Assembly: GCA_022711465.1 (NCBI GenBank)
Contig: JAKLEZ010000005.1
Span: 186,001-250,000 of the forward strand
From: Planctomycetota bacterium
GTDB lineage: Bacteria > Planctomycetota > Phycisphaerae > UBA1845 > PWPN01
Length of the DNA stretch: 64,000 nt
Direction: 5' to 3'
Shown piece after piece: positions 45,859 through 55,093 of the stretch (positions within the stretch are counted from its first letter, which is position 1; every line of letters begins with the position of its first letter). Position numbers and translations under genes: made by a program. The notes beneath the pieces were generated by a model that was not told the DNA's origin, made no database searches, and saw only the letters and a program-made list of their open reading frames with translations.

Positions 45859-48228
45859 ATGCGCAACTGTAGAACTCGTGGACTGGAAGGAATCTCAAGA
45901 TTCGCCCGATCAGTGAGGGCGATTCCGCACGACCCTGCCAACAGCCCGCATTGCAGGTACTGCTGGTTCGCCTTGCTGAGCTGCGCACTGGTTCTGTCAG
46001 CGTCGGCATCGCTCCCCGCCGCCGAGACGCCTGCGGATCACTCGCTGCTGACGGTGGATCGGATCTTCGGCAAGGAGGAGTTCAAGACCCAGGAGTGGGG
46101 GCCGGCGCGGTGGCTCAAGGACAGCTCGGGTTACACCGTGCTGGAGAAATCCGAGGCGATCGAGGACGCCAGGGATGTCGTCGGCTACGAGACCGAGTCT
46201 GGCCGACGCCGTATCCTGGTTTCCGCGTCGGACTTGCGGCCGAGCGCAGACGCCAAGCCGCTGACCATCGACGACTACTCCTGGTCGGACGACGGCGGGA
46301 AGCTGTTGATCTTCACCAACACGAAACGCGTCTGGCGGCGGAACACCCGCGGCGACTACTGGGTCTTCGACCTGGAGAGCGGGGAGCTGATCAGGCTCGG
46401 CGGGAGGGCCGGGCCTTCGACGCTGATGTTCGCCACCTTCTCACCCGACGGCCGGCGAGTGGCCTTCGTCTGCGAGAACAACCTTTTCGTACAGTCACTT
46501 CGCAGCTTGCGGATCACCCAGTTGACCTGGGACGGCTCGAACACGATCATCAACGGCACGTCCGACTGGGTCTACGAGGAGGAATTCGACCTGCGGAACG
46601 GCTTCCGCTGGAGCCCGGACGGAAGGCACATCGCCTATTGGCAGTTCGATACGTCGAGAGTCCCCGAGTTCACGATCATCAACAACACCGACGCGCCCTA
46701 TCCGAAGGCCACTTCGTTTCCTTATCCCAAGGCCGGCGAGACCAACGCTGCCTGCTGCGTAGGCGTGGTCAGGGCTCGCGGCGGGCGAACACGGTGGTTC
46801 CGTTCGAACGCCGATCCGAGGAATCACTACATCCCGCGACTGGAATGGACAGAGGACGCCAGTGCGGTGGTCTTCCAGCAGCTCAACCGGCTGCAGAACA
46901 CCAACGAGGTCATCGAAGGCACCGACACCGACATGCGGACACTTCTCACCGACCGCGATGCCGCGTGGGTGGATGTGGTCGAGGACTGGCACTGGATCGA
47001 GGACGGGCAACGCTTCCTCTGGCTGAGCGAACGAGACGGTTGGCGGCACGCGTATGCCGTCTCCCGCGCCGATCGGGCCATCACGCTGCTGACCCCGGGC
47101 GAGTACGACGTGGTCCGCATCGCCGGGATCGACGAGGAGCAGAACTGCGTCTACTTCATCGCATCGCCGGACAACCCCACGCAGCGCTACCTCTATCGAG
47201 CGTCACTCGAAGGCAAGGGAGCGGTCGAGCGGGTCTCGCCGGCGGACCAGCCCGGAAACCACTCGTACGACATCTCCGCGGATGGCCGCTGGGCCTTTCA
47301 CACTTACTCGTGTTTCGGGCGGCCTCCGGTCATCGAGCTGGTGCGTCTGCCCGGGCACAAGGTCGTCCGAACCCTGGCCGAGAACGCCGCACTGGCCGCC
47401 ATACTGGCCGAACTGAAGCCCCGGCCCGCCGAGTTCTTCCGCGTGAAACTCGACCACAACGTCCAGCTCGACGCCTGGTGCATCAAGCCGCCGGACTTCG
47501 ATTCCAGCAGGCGATACCCGCTGGTCATGTACGTTTATGGCGAACCGGCCGGATCCACGGTGATGGACTGTTGGGGCGGCGACACCTACCTGTGGCACTG
47601 CCTGCTGGCCCAACAGGGCTACGTGGTCATGAGCGTCGACAATCGCGGCACCGCCGCACCACGTGGCCGGGAGTGGCGCAAGTGCATCTACCGGCAGGTC
47701 GGCATCCTCGCCTCGGCGGACCAGGCGGAGGCGACGCGGCGGATTCTGCAGGAACGGCCATACCTGGATCCCCGACGGGTCGGCATCTGGGGCTGGAGCG
47801 GCGGCGGCTCCATGAGCCTCAACGCCATCTTCCGCTACCCCGACCTCTATCGCACCGCGATGGCCATCGCCTTCGTCAGCGACGAGCGGCTCTACGACAC
47901 GGTCTATCAGGAACGCTACATGGGAATGCCCGCCGACAACGCAACCGGCTACCGGGACGGATCGCCCATCACCTTCGCACACCAGCTGCAGGGCAACCTC
48001 CTGCTCGTCCATGGCACGGCCGACGACAACTGCCACTACCAGAACTGCGAGGCCCTGATCAACGAACTCGTCAAACACAACAAGCCCTTCTCCCTGATGG
48101 CCTATCCAAACCGGACGCACGCCATCAAGGAAGGCGACAACACCAAGCGCCATCTCTTCGAAACACTGACGGGCTATCTGAAGGAGCATCTGCCCGCATC
48201 TCTTGCCGCCTGCTCCCCCTGCAAGTAG
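45859..48228 (+). CDS. Dipeptidyl-peptidase IV-like S9 peptidase
   Basis: 789 residues from ATG 45859, giving a signal segment FALLSCALVLSASASLPAAE. N-terminal eight-bladed propeller with the DWVYEEE motif whose Glu pair binds the free N-terminus of substrates in DPP-IV. Alpha/beta-hydrolase domain with Ser647 in GWSGGGS (usually GWSYGGY), the Asp of GTADDN, and His754 in NRTHAI. It releases dipeptides, usually X-Pro, from peptides in the periplasm or outside. The start is not fixed by a ribosome site; a GTG about 18 codons on is possible. Confidence 0.9.
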   Translation: MRNCRTRGLEGISRFARSVRAIPHDPANSPHCRYCWFALLSCALVLSASASLPAAETPADHSLLTVDRIFGKEEFKTQEWGPARWLKDSSGYTVLEKSEAIEDARDVVGYETESGRRRILVSASDLRPSADAKPLTIDDYSWSDDGGKLLIFTNTKRVWRRNTRGDYWVFDLESGELIRLGGRAGPSTLMFATFSPDGRRVAFVCENNLFVQSLRSLRITQLTWDGSNTIINGTSDWVYEEEFDLRNGFRWSPDGRHIAYWQFDTSRVPEFTIINNTDAPYPKATSFPYPKAGETNAACCVGVVRARGGRTRWFRSNADPRNHYIPRLEWTEDASAVVFQQLNRLQNTNEVIEGTDTDMRTLLTDRDAAWVDVVEDWHWIEDGQRFLWLSERDGWRHAYAVSRADRAITLLTPGEYDVVRIAGIDEEQNCVYFIASPDNPTQRYLYRASLEGKGAVERVSPADQPGNHSYDISADGRWAFHTYSCFGRPPVIELVRLPGHKVVRTLAENAALAAILAELKPRPAEFFRVKLDHNVQLDAWCIKPPDFDSSRRYPLVMYVYGEPAGSTVMDCWGGDTYLWHCLLAQQGYVVMSVDNRGTAAPRGREWRKCIYRQVGILASADQAEATRRILQERPYLDPRRVGIWGWSGGGSMSLNAIFRYPDLYRTAMAIAFVSDERLYDTVYQERYMGMPADNATGYRDGSPITFAHQLQGNLLLVHGTADDNCHYQNCEALINELVKHNKPFSLMAYPNRTHAIKEGDNTKRHLFETLTGYLKEHLPASLAACSPCK

Positions 48229-48331
48229 CATACCGTCTCTCGCCCCAGCGCCGGGGGACCGTGAGTCCGCCAGAGAGCGGACGTGGATGTCAATCGATCA
48301 CCAGGGAAACCCGTTCCAGGGAGAGGACGTC

Positions 48332-50317
48332 ATGAAGTGGAACCTCGTGTTCATTCCGTCGGCGATCGCACTGTTCACTATCGCCCTGGCCGCCAGTGCC
48401 GAGCAGGTCGCGAAAGGGTATCCTGACCCCTTCCGACTGACCGAGCCGAAGGACTTCAGCGCCCATCGGGCGTCGTCCAACAACCCCGACTGGGAATCGA
48501 ACGACGACAGCAAGCGACCCATCCCCGGCGAAACCACCGTCCTGGCCGATCTGCAGGGACCGGGCGTGGTCACCCACCTGTGGGTCACGATCGCGGACCA
48601 CGAATACGGCTGGCCGCGGCTGCTCCGGCTGCGGGTGTACTATGACGGAAGCGAGACCCCCAGCGTGGATACGCCGATCGGGGATTTCTTCGCGGTCGGG
48701 CACGGAATCGAACAGGAGGTCCGCTCCGAGATGGTTCGCGACAGCTCCGACGGCCGGGCCCGCAACTGCTACTGGCCAATGCCCTTCCGCAAGTCCTGCA
48801 AGATCACGGTGACCAATGAAGGCCGTCGCCGAGTGACCTGCCTGTACTACCACGTCGACTGGAACAAGGTCCCCTCACTGCCGGACGACACGCTCTACTT
48901 CCACGCCCGCTACCGCCAGAAAATGCCCGCCCCATCGGACGGCTCGCACTATGAGTTCCTGAAGGTCACCGGTCGAGGCCACTACGTCGGCACCGTGCTG
49001 TCCGTGGTTCAGGCCGAGGCCGGCTGGTTCGGCGAGGGGGACGAGTTCTTCTGGGTCGACGGCCAGCCGAAGCCCGCCATCGAAGGGACGGGAAGCGAAG
49101 ACTACTTCAATGACGCCTGGGGATTGCACGTCAACGACGGCCCCTACTACGGCGTGACCGTTGCCGAGGGAACCGACCTGGGCTCGCGAATGACCGCCTA
49201 TCGCTGGCACCTCCTGGACCCGGTGCCGTTCACCCGGTCGCTCAGGTTCGAGATCGAGCACAAGGGCTGGACATACAACCCGGACGGCTCGGTCAAGTCG
49301 GCGTTCGGCGAGCGGACCGACCTGATGTCCAGCGTCGCATTCTGGTACCAGGAGGGCATCGCCCAGGATCAGCCGCCGGTACCCTACGGGCCGGCGCGGC
49401 TCCCCCAGGGCAACGCCCTGCAGATCGAAGCGGAGAAGGCGATCGACCAGGTCAAGGCCGAGGGCGGCAAGGTCTCGATCTCGCCCGAGTTGTTCTGGTC
49501 CAAGGACGTGATCCTGTTCCAGGCCGAGGGCAAGGGCGCGAGAATCGAGGTCCCCTTCGACGTGCCCGAGGACGGCAACTACGAAATCTACACCGAAGTC
49601 GCCCAGGCGTCGGACTACGGCGTCTACACCGTCCTGCTCGACGGCAAGCCGGCCGGAGCGGCTCAGCTCGAGCATGAGCCCGGCGCCGACCTTCGCCCGC
49701 GCACCCAGTTCGACGGCTACGCACCCGAGACCTACGTCGGGCTCGCTCACCAGGTCGGCTGGCCGCGGATCACCAAGGGCCGCCACACCCTCACCTACGT
49801 GTGCCTGGGCAAGCGCGAGGCGTCAAGCGGCTATAACGTGGGCATCGACAGCATTATTCTGGCCAAGATCGGCCCGGAAGCCTGGGCGGCGGCCGCCAAG
49901 GTCCAGGCCCCGCAGATGCCGGCCGGCGGAGCGGCTGAGCTCGGAAAGGCCCTGACCTCCGATCCCGATCCGGTGGTTCGCGGACTGGCCGCCATCGCCC
50001 TGCGCGACATGGGCCAGGGCGCCCTCCCGGCCTTGAAGGACCTGACCGCCGCGCTGCGAGACAAGGATCCCAACGTACGGCTCATGTCAGGCAACGGGAT
50101 CGCGGGCATCGGCCAGGACGCGGCCCCCGCCGTGCAGGCCCTGATCGACGCCAGCTCGGTCAAGGGCGAAGAGGTCCAGGTGCTGCGCTCGTACGCCACC
50201 GCCCTGGGTTCGATCGGCAAGCCGGCGGCCCTACCCGCCTTGCCGGTCCTGAAGGAGATGGCCAAGATCCCACGCGTCCGCTGGGCGGCCCAGGCGGCAA
50301 TCAAGAACCTCGAGTAG
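48332..50317 (+). CDS. GH172 (DUF2961) glycosidase with CBM-like and HEAT-repeat domains
   Basis: 661 residues from ATG 48332, with GAGAGG upstream and a signal peptide to about 24. Residues 30-360 are DUF2961/GH172: GPGVVTHLWVTI and the hallmark GTGSEDYFNDAWG. GH172 enzymes act on alpha-fructofuranosides or alpha-D-arabinofuranosides and form trimers. Residues about 395-530 are beta-sandwich (IEVPFDVPEDGNYEIYTEV). Residues 555-661 are HEAT repeats (PVVRGLAAIALRDMGQGA, NVRLMSGNGIAGIGQDA), an unusual addition that may serve protein contacts. It ends 2 nt before the convergent peptidase gene. Confidence 0.9.
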   Translation: MKWNLVFIPSAIALFTIALAASAEQVAKGYPDPFRLTEPKDFSAHRASSNNPDWESNDDSKRPIPGETTVLADLQGPGVVTHLWVTIADHEYGWPRLLRLRVYYDGSETPSVDTPIGDFFAVGHGIEQEVRSEMVRDSSDGRARNCYWPMPFRKSCKITVTNEGRRRVTCLYYHVDWNKVPSLPDDTLYFHARYRQKMPAPSDGSHYEFLKVTGRGHYVGTVLSVVQAEAGWFGEGDEFFWVDGQPKPAIEGTGSEDYFNDAWGLHVNDGPYYGVTVAEGTDLGSRMTAYRWHLLDPVPFTRSLRFEIEHKGWTYNPDGSVKSAFGERTDLMSSVAFWYQEGIAQDQPPVPYGPARLPQGNALQIEAEKAIDQVKAEGGKVSISPELFWSKDVILFQAEGKGARIEVPFDVPEDGNYEIYTEVAQASDYGVYTVLLDGKPAGAAQLEHEPGADLRPRTQFDGYAPETYVGLAHQVGWPRITKGRHTLTYVCLGKREASSGYNVGIDSIILAKIGPEAWAAAAKVQAPQMPAGGAAELGKALTSDPDPVVRGLAAIALRDMGQGALPALKDLTAALRDKDPNVRLMSGNGIAGIGQDAAPAVQALIDASSVKGEEVQVLRSYATALGSIGKPAALPALPVLKEMAKIPRVRWAAQAAIKNLE

Positions 50318-50319
50318 CC

Positions 50320-52008
50320 CTACCGCGCCTCCGCCGCGAACGCCTTGGCGCTCAACTCCTCGCCGGTGGCGAAACGCACAAACTCGGGCCACCGCATCGA
50401 GCTGCCCGGGGCAAAAACCCGCGTCGTGAGAAACTCGCCAACCTCCTTGCGGTTGTGATACAGGGCCCTGGCCGGCTCGGTCTTCAGCACCTCGCGCGCA
50501 ATCGTGGCATGAAGCTGGGAAGCGAACAGCTGCCCCATCGTGTAGTTGTGGTAGTAGCACGGATTGGTGCAGATGTGAATCTTGCTCGCGTAGTCGGGAG
50601 CGTCTCGACCCTCCGGCCGCTTGATCATCTGGTACTTCTCCACCAGGTCCCACCACAGCTTGCCAAGATCCTGCTCCGGATTCCCGCACATGGCCATCTC
50701 AAACCGGGTCATCACCTGCGACCAGGCGACAAAGATCAGCAGGGCTCGCTTCTTCATCGCCGCTCCGGCCCTCCCGGCCGCTTCCGGATCGGCCACCTTC
50801 AGGCCCATGGCCGCCATCCAGTCAGGCCGAATGGCGAACTGCTCGAGCATCATGGCGACGCCTTCGGTGGTGAACGAGTGAGCCGGCGTTCGCAGCACGT
50901 AAGGCACACCGATCGGAATGTTCCGGGCGGCATAGACGGCATGCCCACACTCGTGGAGCACCGTGGCCATCCAGTCGTGCCTCGGCACGATGTTCACCAG
51001 GATCCGGACGTCGCCCTCGCGGTCAATGTCGCAGCAGAACCCGTGCGGGCACTTGCCGGGCTTCTCGTACAGGTCGCTTCGAGCCAGAATCCCGTCCACC
51101 GGCAGCCCGATGCCCTCGTAGAAGGTCCGGGCCAGCCCGGCGATGTCCACCTTGGCGTAAGGCGCGTCGAAATCCACATCGTCGATCGTCGGCGACTCCT
51201 GGAAGAACCGGTCGTGGTAATGCCAGGGACGAAGGTCGGCCACCGCTACTCCGCAGTCGGCGGCCAGCCTGGCGTCGATCTCCGCCTTCGCCTGGCTGAA
51301 CGAATCGCGAGTCAGTGCGTACAATTCATCGAACAGCCTGAGGATCTCCTCCGGCTCCTGCTCGGCCAGCCGCAACTGCATCTCGTAGAAGTTGCGGAAA
51401 CCCAGCTTCGTCGCGGCCTCGTTGCGGAGCCTGACCAGTTCCTTCAGGTCGGCCAGAACAACGGCCCCCACCCCCTTGCTCGCTTCCCAGACCCGGCGAC
51501 GATACTGCGAGTCCTTGGAGTTCTTGAGCACGCCCATCACTTCGCCGTCAGTCATCTCCTTCCCGTCGACCCTGGCCCGGAAAACGTTGAACTTCTGTTC
51601 GACCTCGTTCTCCTTGGCCGCGATCCTCTTGAGCAGGTCGGCGTCGAGCTGCTTGGCCTTATAGACCAGATACAGCACCTCGATCTGCCTGGCCACGAGG
51701 GGCTCGAACTGGTCGCTTCCGGCGGCCAAACCCTGGCGAATCTTCTCCAGCCGGGCGAATTGAGCAGGATCGGACAGGAGACCGTCCAGCTTGTTCTGGA
51801 TCTGCTCCTTGGCCTTGTAGTCCTCATCCTTACCCGACGTATTGGCCTTCCACCAGGCCCGGGACAGGTCGCTTTCCACCGGCCGCACCCTGGCCTCATA
51901 TTCGCGAATGAAGCTCCGAGCATCCGAAACAGGTCCCGTACCCGACTGGCATCCGGCCACACCAAACATGACATACCCCGACAGAATGCATGTGACGTAC
52001 CGACTCAT
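50320..52008 (-). CDS. M2/M3-type zinc dipeptidase lipoprotein
   Basis: 562 residues; lipobox VAGC (Cys20) predicts a lipoprotein. The gluzincin motif H352-E353-x-x-H356 (HECGHAVYA) and the downstream Glu in FTTEGVAMMLEQ form the zinc site. The mostly helical body and YHNYTMGQLFASQLH near the end resemble peptidyl-dipeptidase A (M2) more than thimet oligopeptidases (M3). It removes C-terminal dipeptides from oligopeptides, complementing the DPP-IV-like peptidase encoded at 45859-48228. Confidence 0.87.
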   Translation of the reverse strand: MSRYVTCILSGYVMFGVAGCQSGTGPVSDARSFIREYEARVRPVESDLSRAWWKANTSGKDEDYKAKEQIQNKLDGLLSDPAQFARLEKIRQGLAAGSDQFEPLVARQIEVLYLVYKAKQLDADLLKRIAAKENEVEQKFNVFRARVDGKEMTDGEVMGVLKNSKDSQYRRRVWEASKGVGAVVLADLKELVRLRNEAATKLGFRNFYEMQLRLAEQEPEEILRLFDELYALTRDSFSQAKAEIDARLAADCGVAVADLRPWHYHDRFFQESPTIDDVDFDAPYAKVDIAGLARTFYEGIGLPVDGILARSDLYEKPGKCPHGFCCDIDREGDVRILVNIVPRHDWMATVLHECGHAVYAARNIPIGVPYVLRTPAHSFTTEGVAMMLEQFAIRPDWMAAMGLKVADPEAAGRAGAAMKKRALLIFVAWSQVMTRFEMAMCGNPEQDLGKLWWDLVEKYQMIKRPEGRDAPDYASKIHICTNPCYYHNYTMGQLFASQLHATIAREVLKTEPARALYHNRKEVGEFLTTRVFAPGSSMRWPEFVRFATGEELSAKAFAAEAR

Positions 52009-52638
52009 TTTCTCCGGCTCCCTTCAGGCGCCCACCGCCACCGACCGGTGTGAGCCGCCCGAAGAACATCCTACCGCTGAGCGGGGGGTTTGGCACCTCG
52101 CGAGTGACCTCGTTTCGACTCCCTCGAGCATCGACGATTCCCAACATCAACCCGTCGGAAACGAGGATCCGCGTGCAGCGCCCCCACTCTTCAGGACCAT
52201 CGGCCCTCATGTCTGGACGTCCGGCAGAAGGCCCTTGCGGCCTGTCCTCCGACGGCCCGCGGAGACCACTCCTCCCCGCCAGTCACCCCACCGCCATGGC
52301 GGTCGAGCAGACCCGGCCCACATCATTTCTTGCGTTTTTGCTTGAAAAGCTTTCAAAAAGAGCGTACACTCTATGGTAGGGCGCCACCTGCGTCGACGGG
52401 CGACCCGGCGCGGCAGGACAACGAATCAGAGCGAAACGATCGACGCCCAGGCACGTCCTACGCCCCAGTGTTCGCAACTGACATTCTGGACGATTCCGAA
52501 GCTGGGCCAGCTTCAGGTCATAGACAGACACAACGGTGAAGGCGTCCTGGACCTTGGGCTTTGCGCCCGTTGATGAGGTTGGATGCGGAGTCGTCCTGCG
52601 TCGGCGGTCCGGAGGAGACCTGGCAGAAGGAGCGAGTG
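52009..52638. other. Divergent intergenic region with promoter
   Basis: No gene accepted. 52310-52380 is AT-rich and holds a well-formed plus-strand promoter. The roughly 260-nt leader to ATG 52639 contains only short ORFs with no recognised content. Confidence 0.45.
52342..52370 (+). promoter_or_regulatory. Sigma70-like promoter overlapped by a palindrome
   Basis: TTGAAA (52342-52347), 17-nt spacer, TACACT (52365-52370). The -35 is part of a perfect inverted repeat TTGAAA-AGC-TTTCAA (52342-52356), a possible operator. Confidence 0.55.
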
Positions 52639-54729
52639 ATGCTGCTCTATCAGAACTCACGGCCGGTCTGCGTTCTCGTTTGGCTCGCTTGCCTGGTGAG
52701 CATAGGTTGCGACAATTGGAGACACGGAGTCCACCGATGGCCGAGCCTTCCAGACCAGGTGAAGGCGTTCGAGGAATACCACACCCGATTTGGGGAGATT
52801 GCGGTCACGAAACCCTTTGTTGTCGCCGAACAGGGCTTCTTCAAGATTGACTTCGAGTTGAACGCCAAGCAACTCTATGACGATGTGACGCTCCAGGTCG
52901 CCGCCAAGTTGGGCACTTTCGACGTGGCTTCATTTAAGAGTGCGCTAACCATCGAGGCACCCACGATCCCGGAACACGCGGTGCAGCCCATCCGAAATCA
53001 GATCGCATACAAGATCGCCGAGAGGCTGCTGCAATCCACCGCCGCATCCCCGGAAGCCAACGCATCACTGCTCGAGAGCCTGTTGGGCGTGGCCGCGCCG
53101 GCGGCGCAAGCCGTGACCGTGCCCGAGCAGAATGCGACTGATGCTCCCGAGCTGCCTGAGAACGACGCGGCCGCTCGCGCCCAGGAGTTGGCCGGCCAGG
53201 CCAAAGCCTATGAGGGGCTGTCCGCGGTCAAGCTTCGTGCTCGTGATCGCATCACCGAGGCCACCAATGCCTTCTATCACATGCGCCTGCACGAGTTGTC
53301 TAGTGATCCGGGCCAGCTCCAGATGCCCGGCGGCATCGGTGTGCACGTGCTCGTAGGTAACATCAGTGTCATGCCCGGCACGGTCACGAAGGAGGATTTC
53401 ATTGCCGAGGTGACGCTGCGTTTTGTTGCCTTCGGGAAGGGCACCCAAGATCCGTTGCCCGACGAAGTGACGACGGTAAGCGTATTTCCTTCCGCCGCCG
53501 GCCAGAACATGGAGATCGAATCCTTGTCGGCCTACCAGCGCGACATCGCGTTGCAGCTCAAGGCTATGGGCTACTCCGCCGCGGCGAACGCACTCGCCGA
53601 ACGCTCTCGCCTCAATACGGCCGACATCAAGTCGGCGAACCAGCGCATTTCGATATCTTCATTTGCCCGTCGCTCCGCGCTGGGATTTCGAATCCGGGGA
53701 GAGTACATGGCGACCAACCTCGATGATTACAGGGTCAAGGAGGGGGCGAGGCCGGTGGTGCTCCTCCAGGACATTAACGTGCCGTTCGTGGTGATGGTAG
53801 CAGCCCGAAACGATGCCCTCTACAGCCTCGCCGCGGCCCGCGCCCACGTCACCGCGGGGGACCCAGCGGCGGCCCTGAAGGTGCTGCAGAAAGTCAACGC
53901 GAACATCCCCAGTGTGGGCTCCAGCAGCACAGCGACTGACCGAGCCAGTAATCCAGCCAAGAGGGCGGTTCGCGACGCGGTGACGGCTGTTGAAACCGCC
54001 GAGGCTCTCGACCGGCGGGGTCGCCCAAGCCCTCCATCCAACAGCAGGAGCCAACCGAACGAAACCGCACCGATGGAGGAAACGCAGGCCCTCTCACGAG
54101 CTCTGCGATCGATCGCTGAAGCTCAGGCGGCCCTTGCACCCGATCTTCAGGTTCAGGTTGAGACCCGCTGGGTGCCGGCTACTGACAAGGCCCGGCATCG
54201 AGTTGCATGGTGTTATCCGGAGCTTGGAGCCATGCAGGGACTGTACAGGGCCCAAGTGGCTGACCGGCTGGAGCAGCAACTCCCGGCGGCCCAGACGCCG
54301 CAGAAGACGTCGGACCGATGCGGGGAATACGGACCTGTGGGAAGCCATGAACGGCAATGGTACGACAGCACGCCACGCTCCCTGGCAGAATCGGGGCTGT
54401 CTGCCTGGGTCTATCGTCTCCCGAAGCTTGAGGCAGACCCCGGGCCTGATGTGCCGAGGCTGACCAGCGTTTGTCCGATCTCTCTACCAATCAATCGCAG
54501 CTCAGTCGTCGTGGTCACCGGAAGGCATCTCGAGGGATGCACGTTCCTGTTCGGGCCGGTGCATGGCAAGCTGATCGGCGTCTTCGGCCAAGGCCAGGCG
54601 GCCGTCGTCGAGATTGACCCTATTGGCCTCAGTCCAATCCCGCCCGGCGCGTACGAGCTATCCGTAACCGGACCCGGTGGTACGGACAGGCTGCCCACCA
54701 GCGTGAGGTTCGATGCTCCGCCGAAGTAG
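52639..54729 (+). CDS. Lipoprotein of unknown function with IPT/TIG-like C-terminus
   Basis: 696 residues from ATG 52639, where AAGGAG lies 7 nt upstream. Signal peptide and lipobox LVSIGC (Cys about 24). The rest is not recognised: about 70-400 is mixed helix and strand with several Ala-rich helices, about 400-500 has repeated helical segments, and the last 100 residues (SSVVVVTGRHLEGCTFLFGP, then PPGAYELSVTGPGG) look like an IPT/TIG immunoglobulin-type domain. Codon use has lower third-position GC than its neighbours in places. No operon partner. Confidence 0.75.
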   Translation: MLLYQNSRPVCVLVWLACLVSIGCDNWRHGVHRWPSLPDQVKAFEEYHTRFGEIAVTKPFVVAEQGFFKIDFELNAKQLYDDVTLQVAAKLGTFDVASFKSALTIEAPTIPEHAVQPIRNQIAYKIAERLLQSTAASPEANASLLESLLGVAAPAAQAVTVPEQNATDAPELPENDAAARAQELAGQAKAYEGLSAVKLRARDRITEATNAFYHMRLHELSSDPGQLQMPGGIGVHVLVGNISVMPGTVTKEDFIAEVTLRFVAFGKGTQDPLPDEVTTVSVFPSAAGQNMEIESLSAYQRDIALQLKAMGYSAAANALAERSRLNTADIKSANQRISISSFARRSALGFRIRGEYMATNLDDYRVKEGARPVVLLQDINVPFVVMVAARNDALYSLAAARAHVTAGDPAAALKVLQKVNANIPSVGSSSTATDRASNPAKRAVRDAVTAVETAEALDRRGRPSPPSNSRSQPNETAPMEETQALSRALRSIAEAQAALAPDLQVQVETRWVPATDKARHRVAWCYPELGAMQGLYRAQVADRLEQQLPAAQTPQKTSDRCGEYGPVGSHERQWYDSTPRSLAESGLSAWVYRLPKLEADPGPDVPRLTSVCPISLPINRSSVVVVTGRHLEGCTFLFGPVHGKLIGVFGQGQAAVVEIDPIGLSPIPPGAYELSVTGPGGTDRLPTSVRFDAPPK

Positions 54730-55093
54730 GCTCCGCCTCACGTCCCTTGAGACTGAACAGAGGTCGCCAACCTGCGCCGGGCAACTGCCCCCGCAGACGG
54801 GCGCGCGGCACCAGGGCGGAGGCCCGACGCGATGGTCGGATTGAACGTCATTCGACGCCCCCCTGCCCGCGGGGCGATTCTGTGGTATAGTTGATGTAAA
54901 GGAGCCGTGGACAGACCCAGGCCGGACGTCGACCTGATGGTCCAGCAGGCTTAGATCAGAGCCAGTGCCCTTCTGCCGCTTTGCCGTCTGCCGCTCCCCG
55001 ATTCAGTCAAGTCGGATTCGCATGGCAGAGGGGGGCGCCGCCCCAGACGCAGGCCATCGGCAACCCTCGCGGCCCTGAGGCCAGGGAGGACAC
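54730..55093. other. Intergenic region with possible short leader ORF
   Basis: TATAGT at 54886-54891 could be a -10, with no clear -35. AAAGGAG (54898-54904) precedes a 15-codon ORF (GTG 54907 to TAG 54954) reading VDRPRPDVDLMVQQA. A leader peptide is possible but unproven. Confidence 0.35.

Noticed and set aside
45951..48335. 794-codon plus-strand ORF in a second frame
   Set aside because: Shifted frame of the DPP-IV-like gene; Arg/Gly/His-rich, no motifs.
50455..52053. 532-codon plus-strand ORF
   Set aside because: Antisense to the M2/M3 metallopeptidase, which has HExxH and a lipobox.
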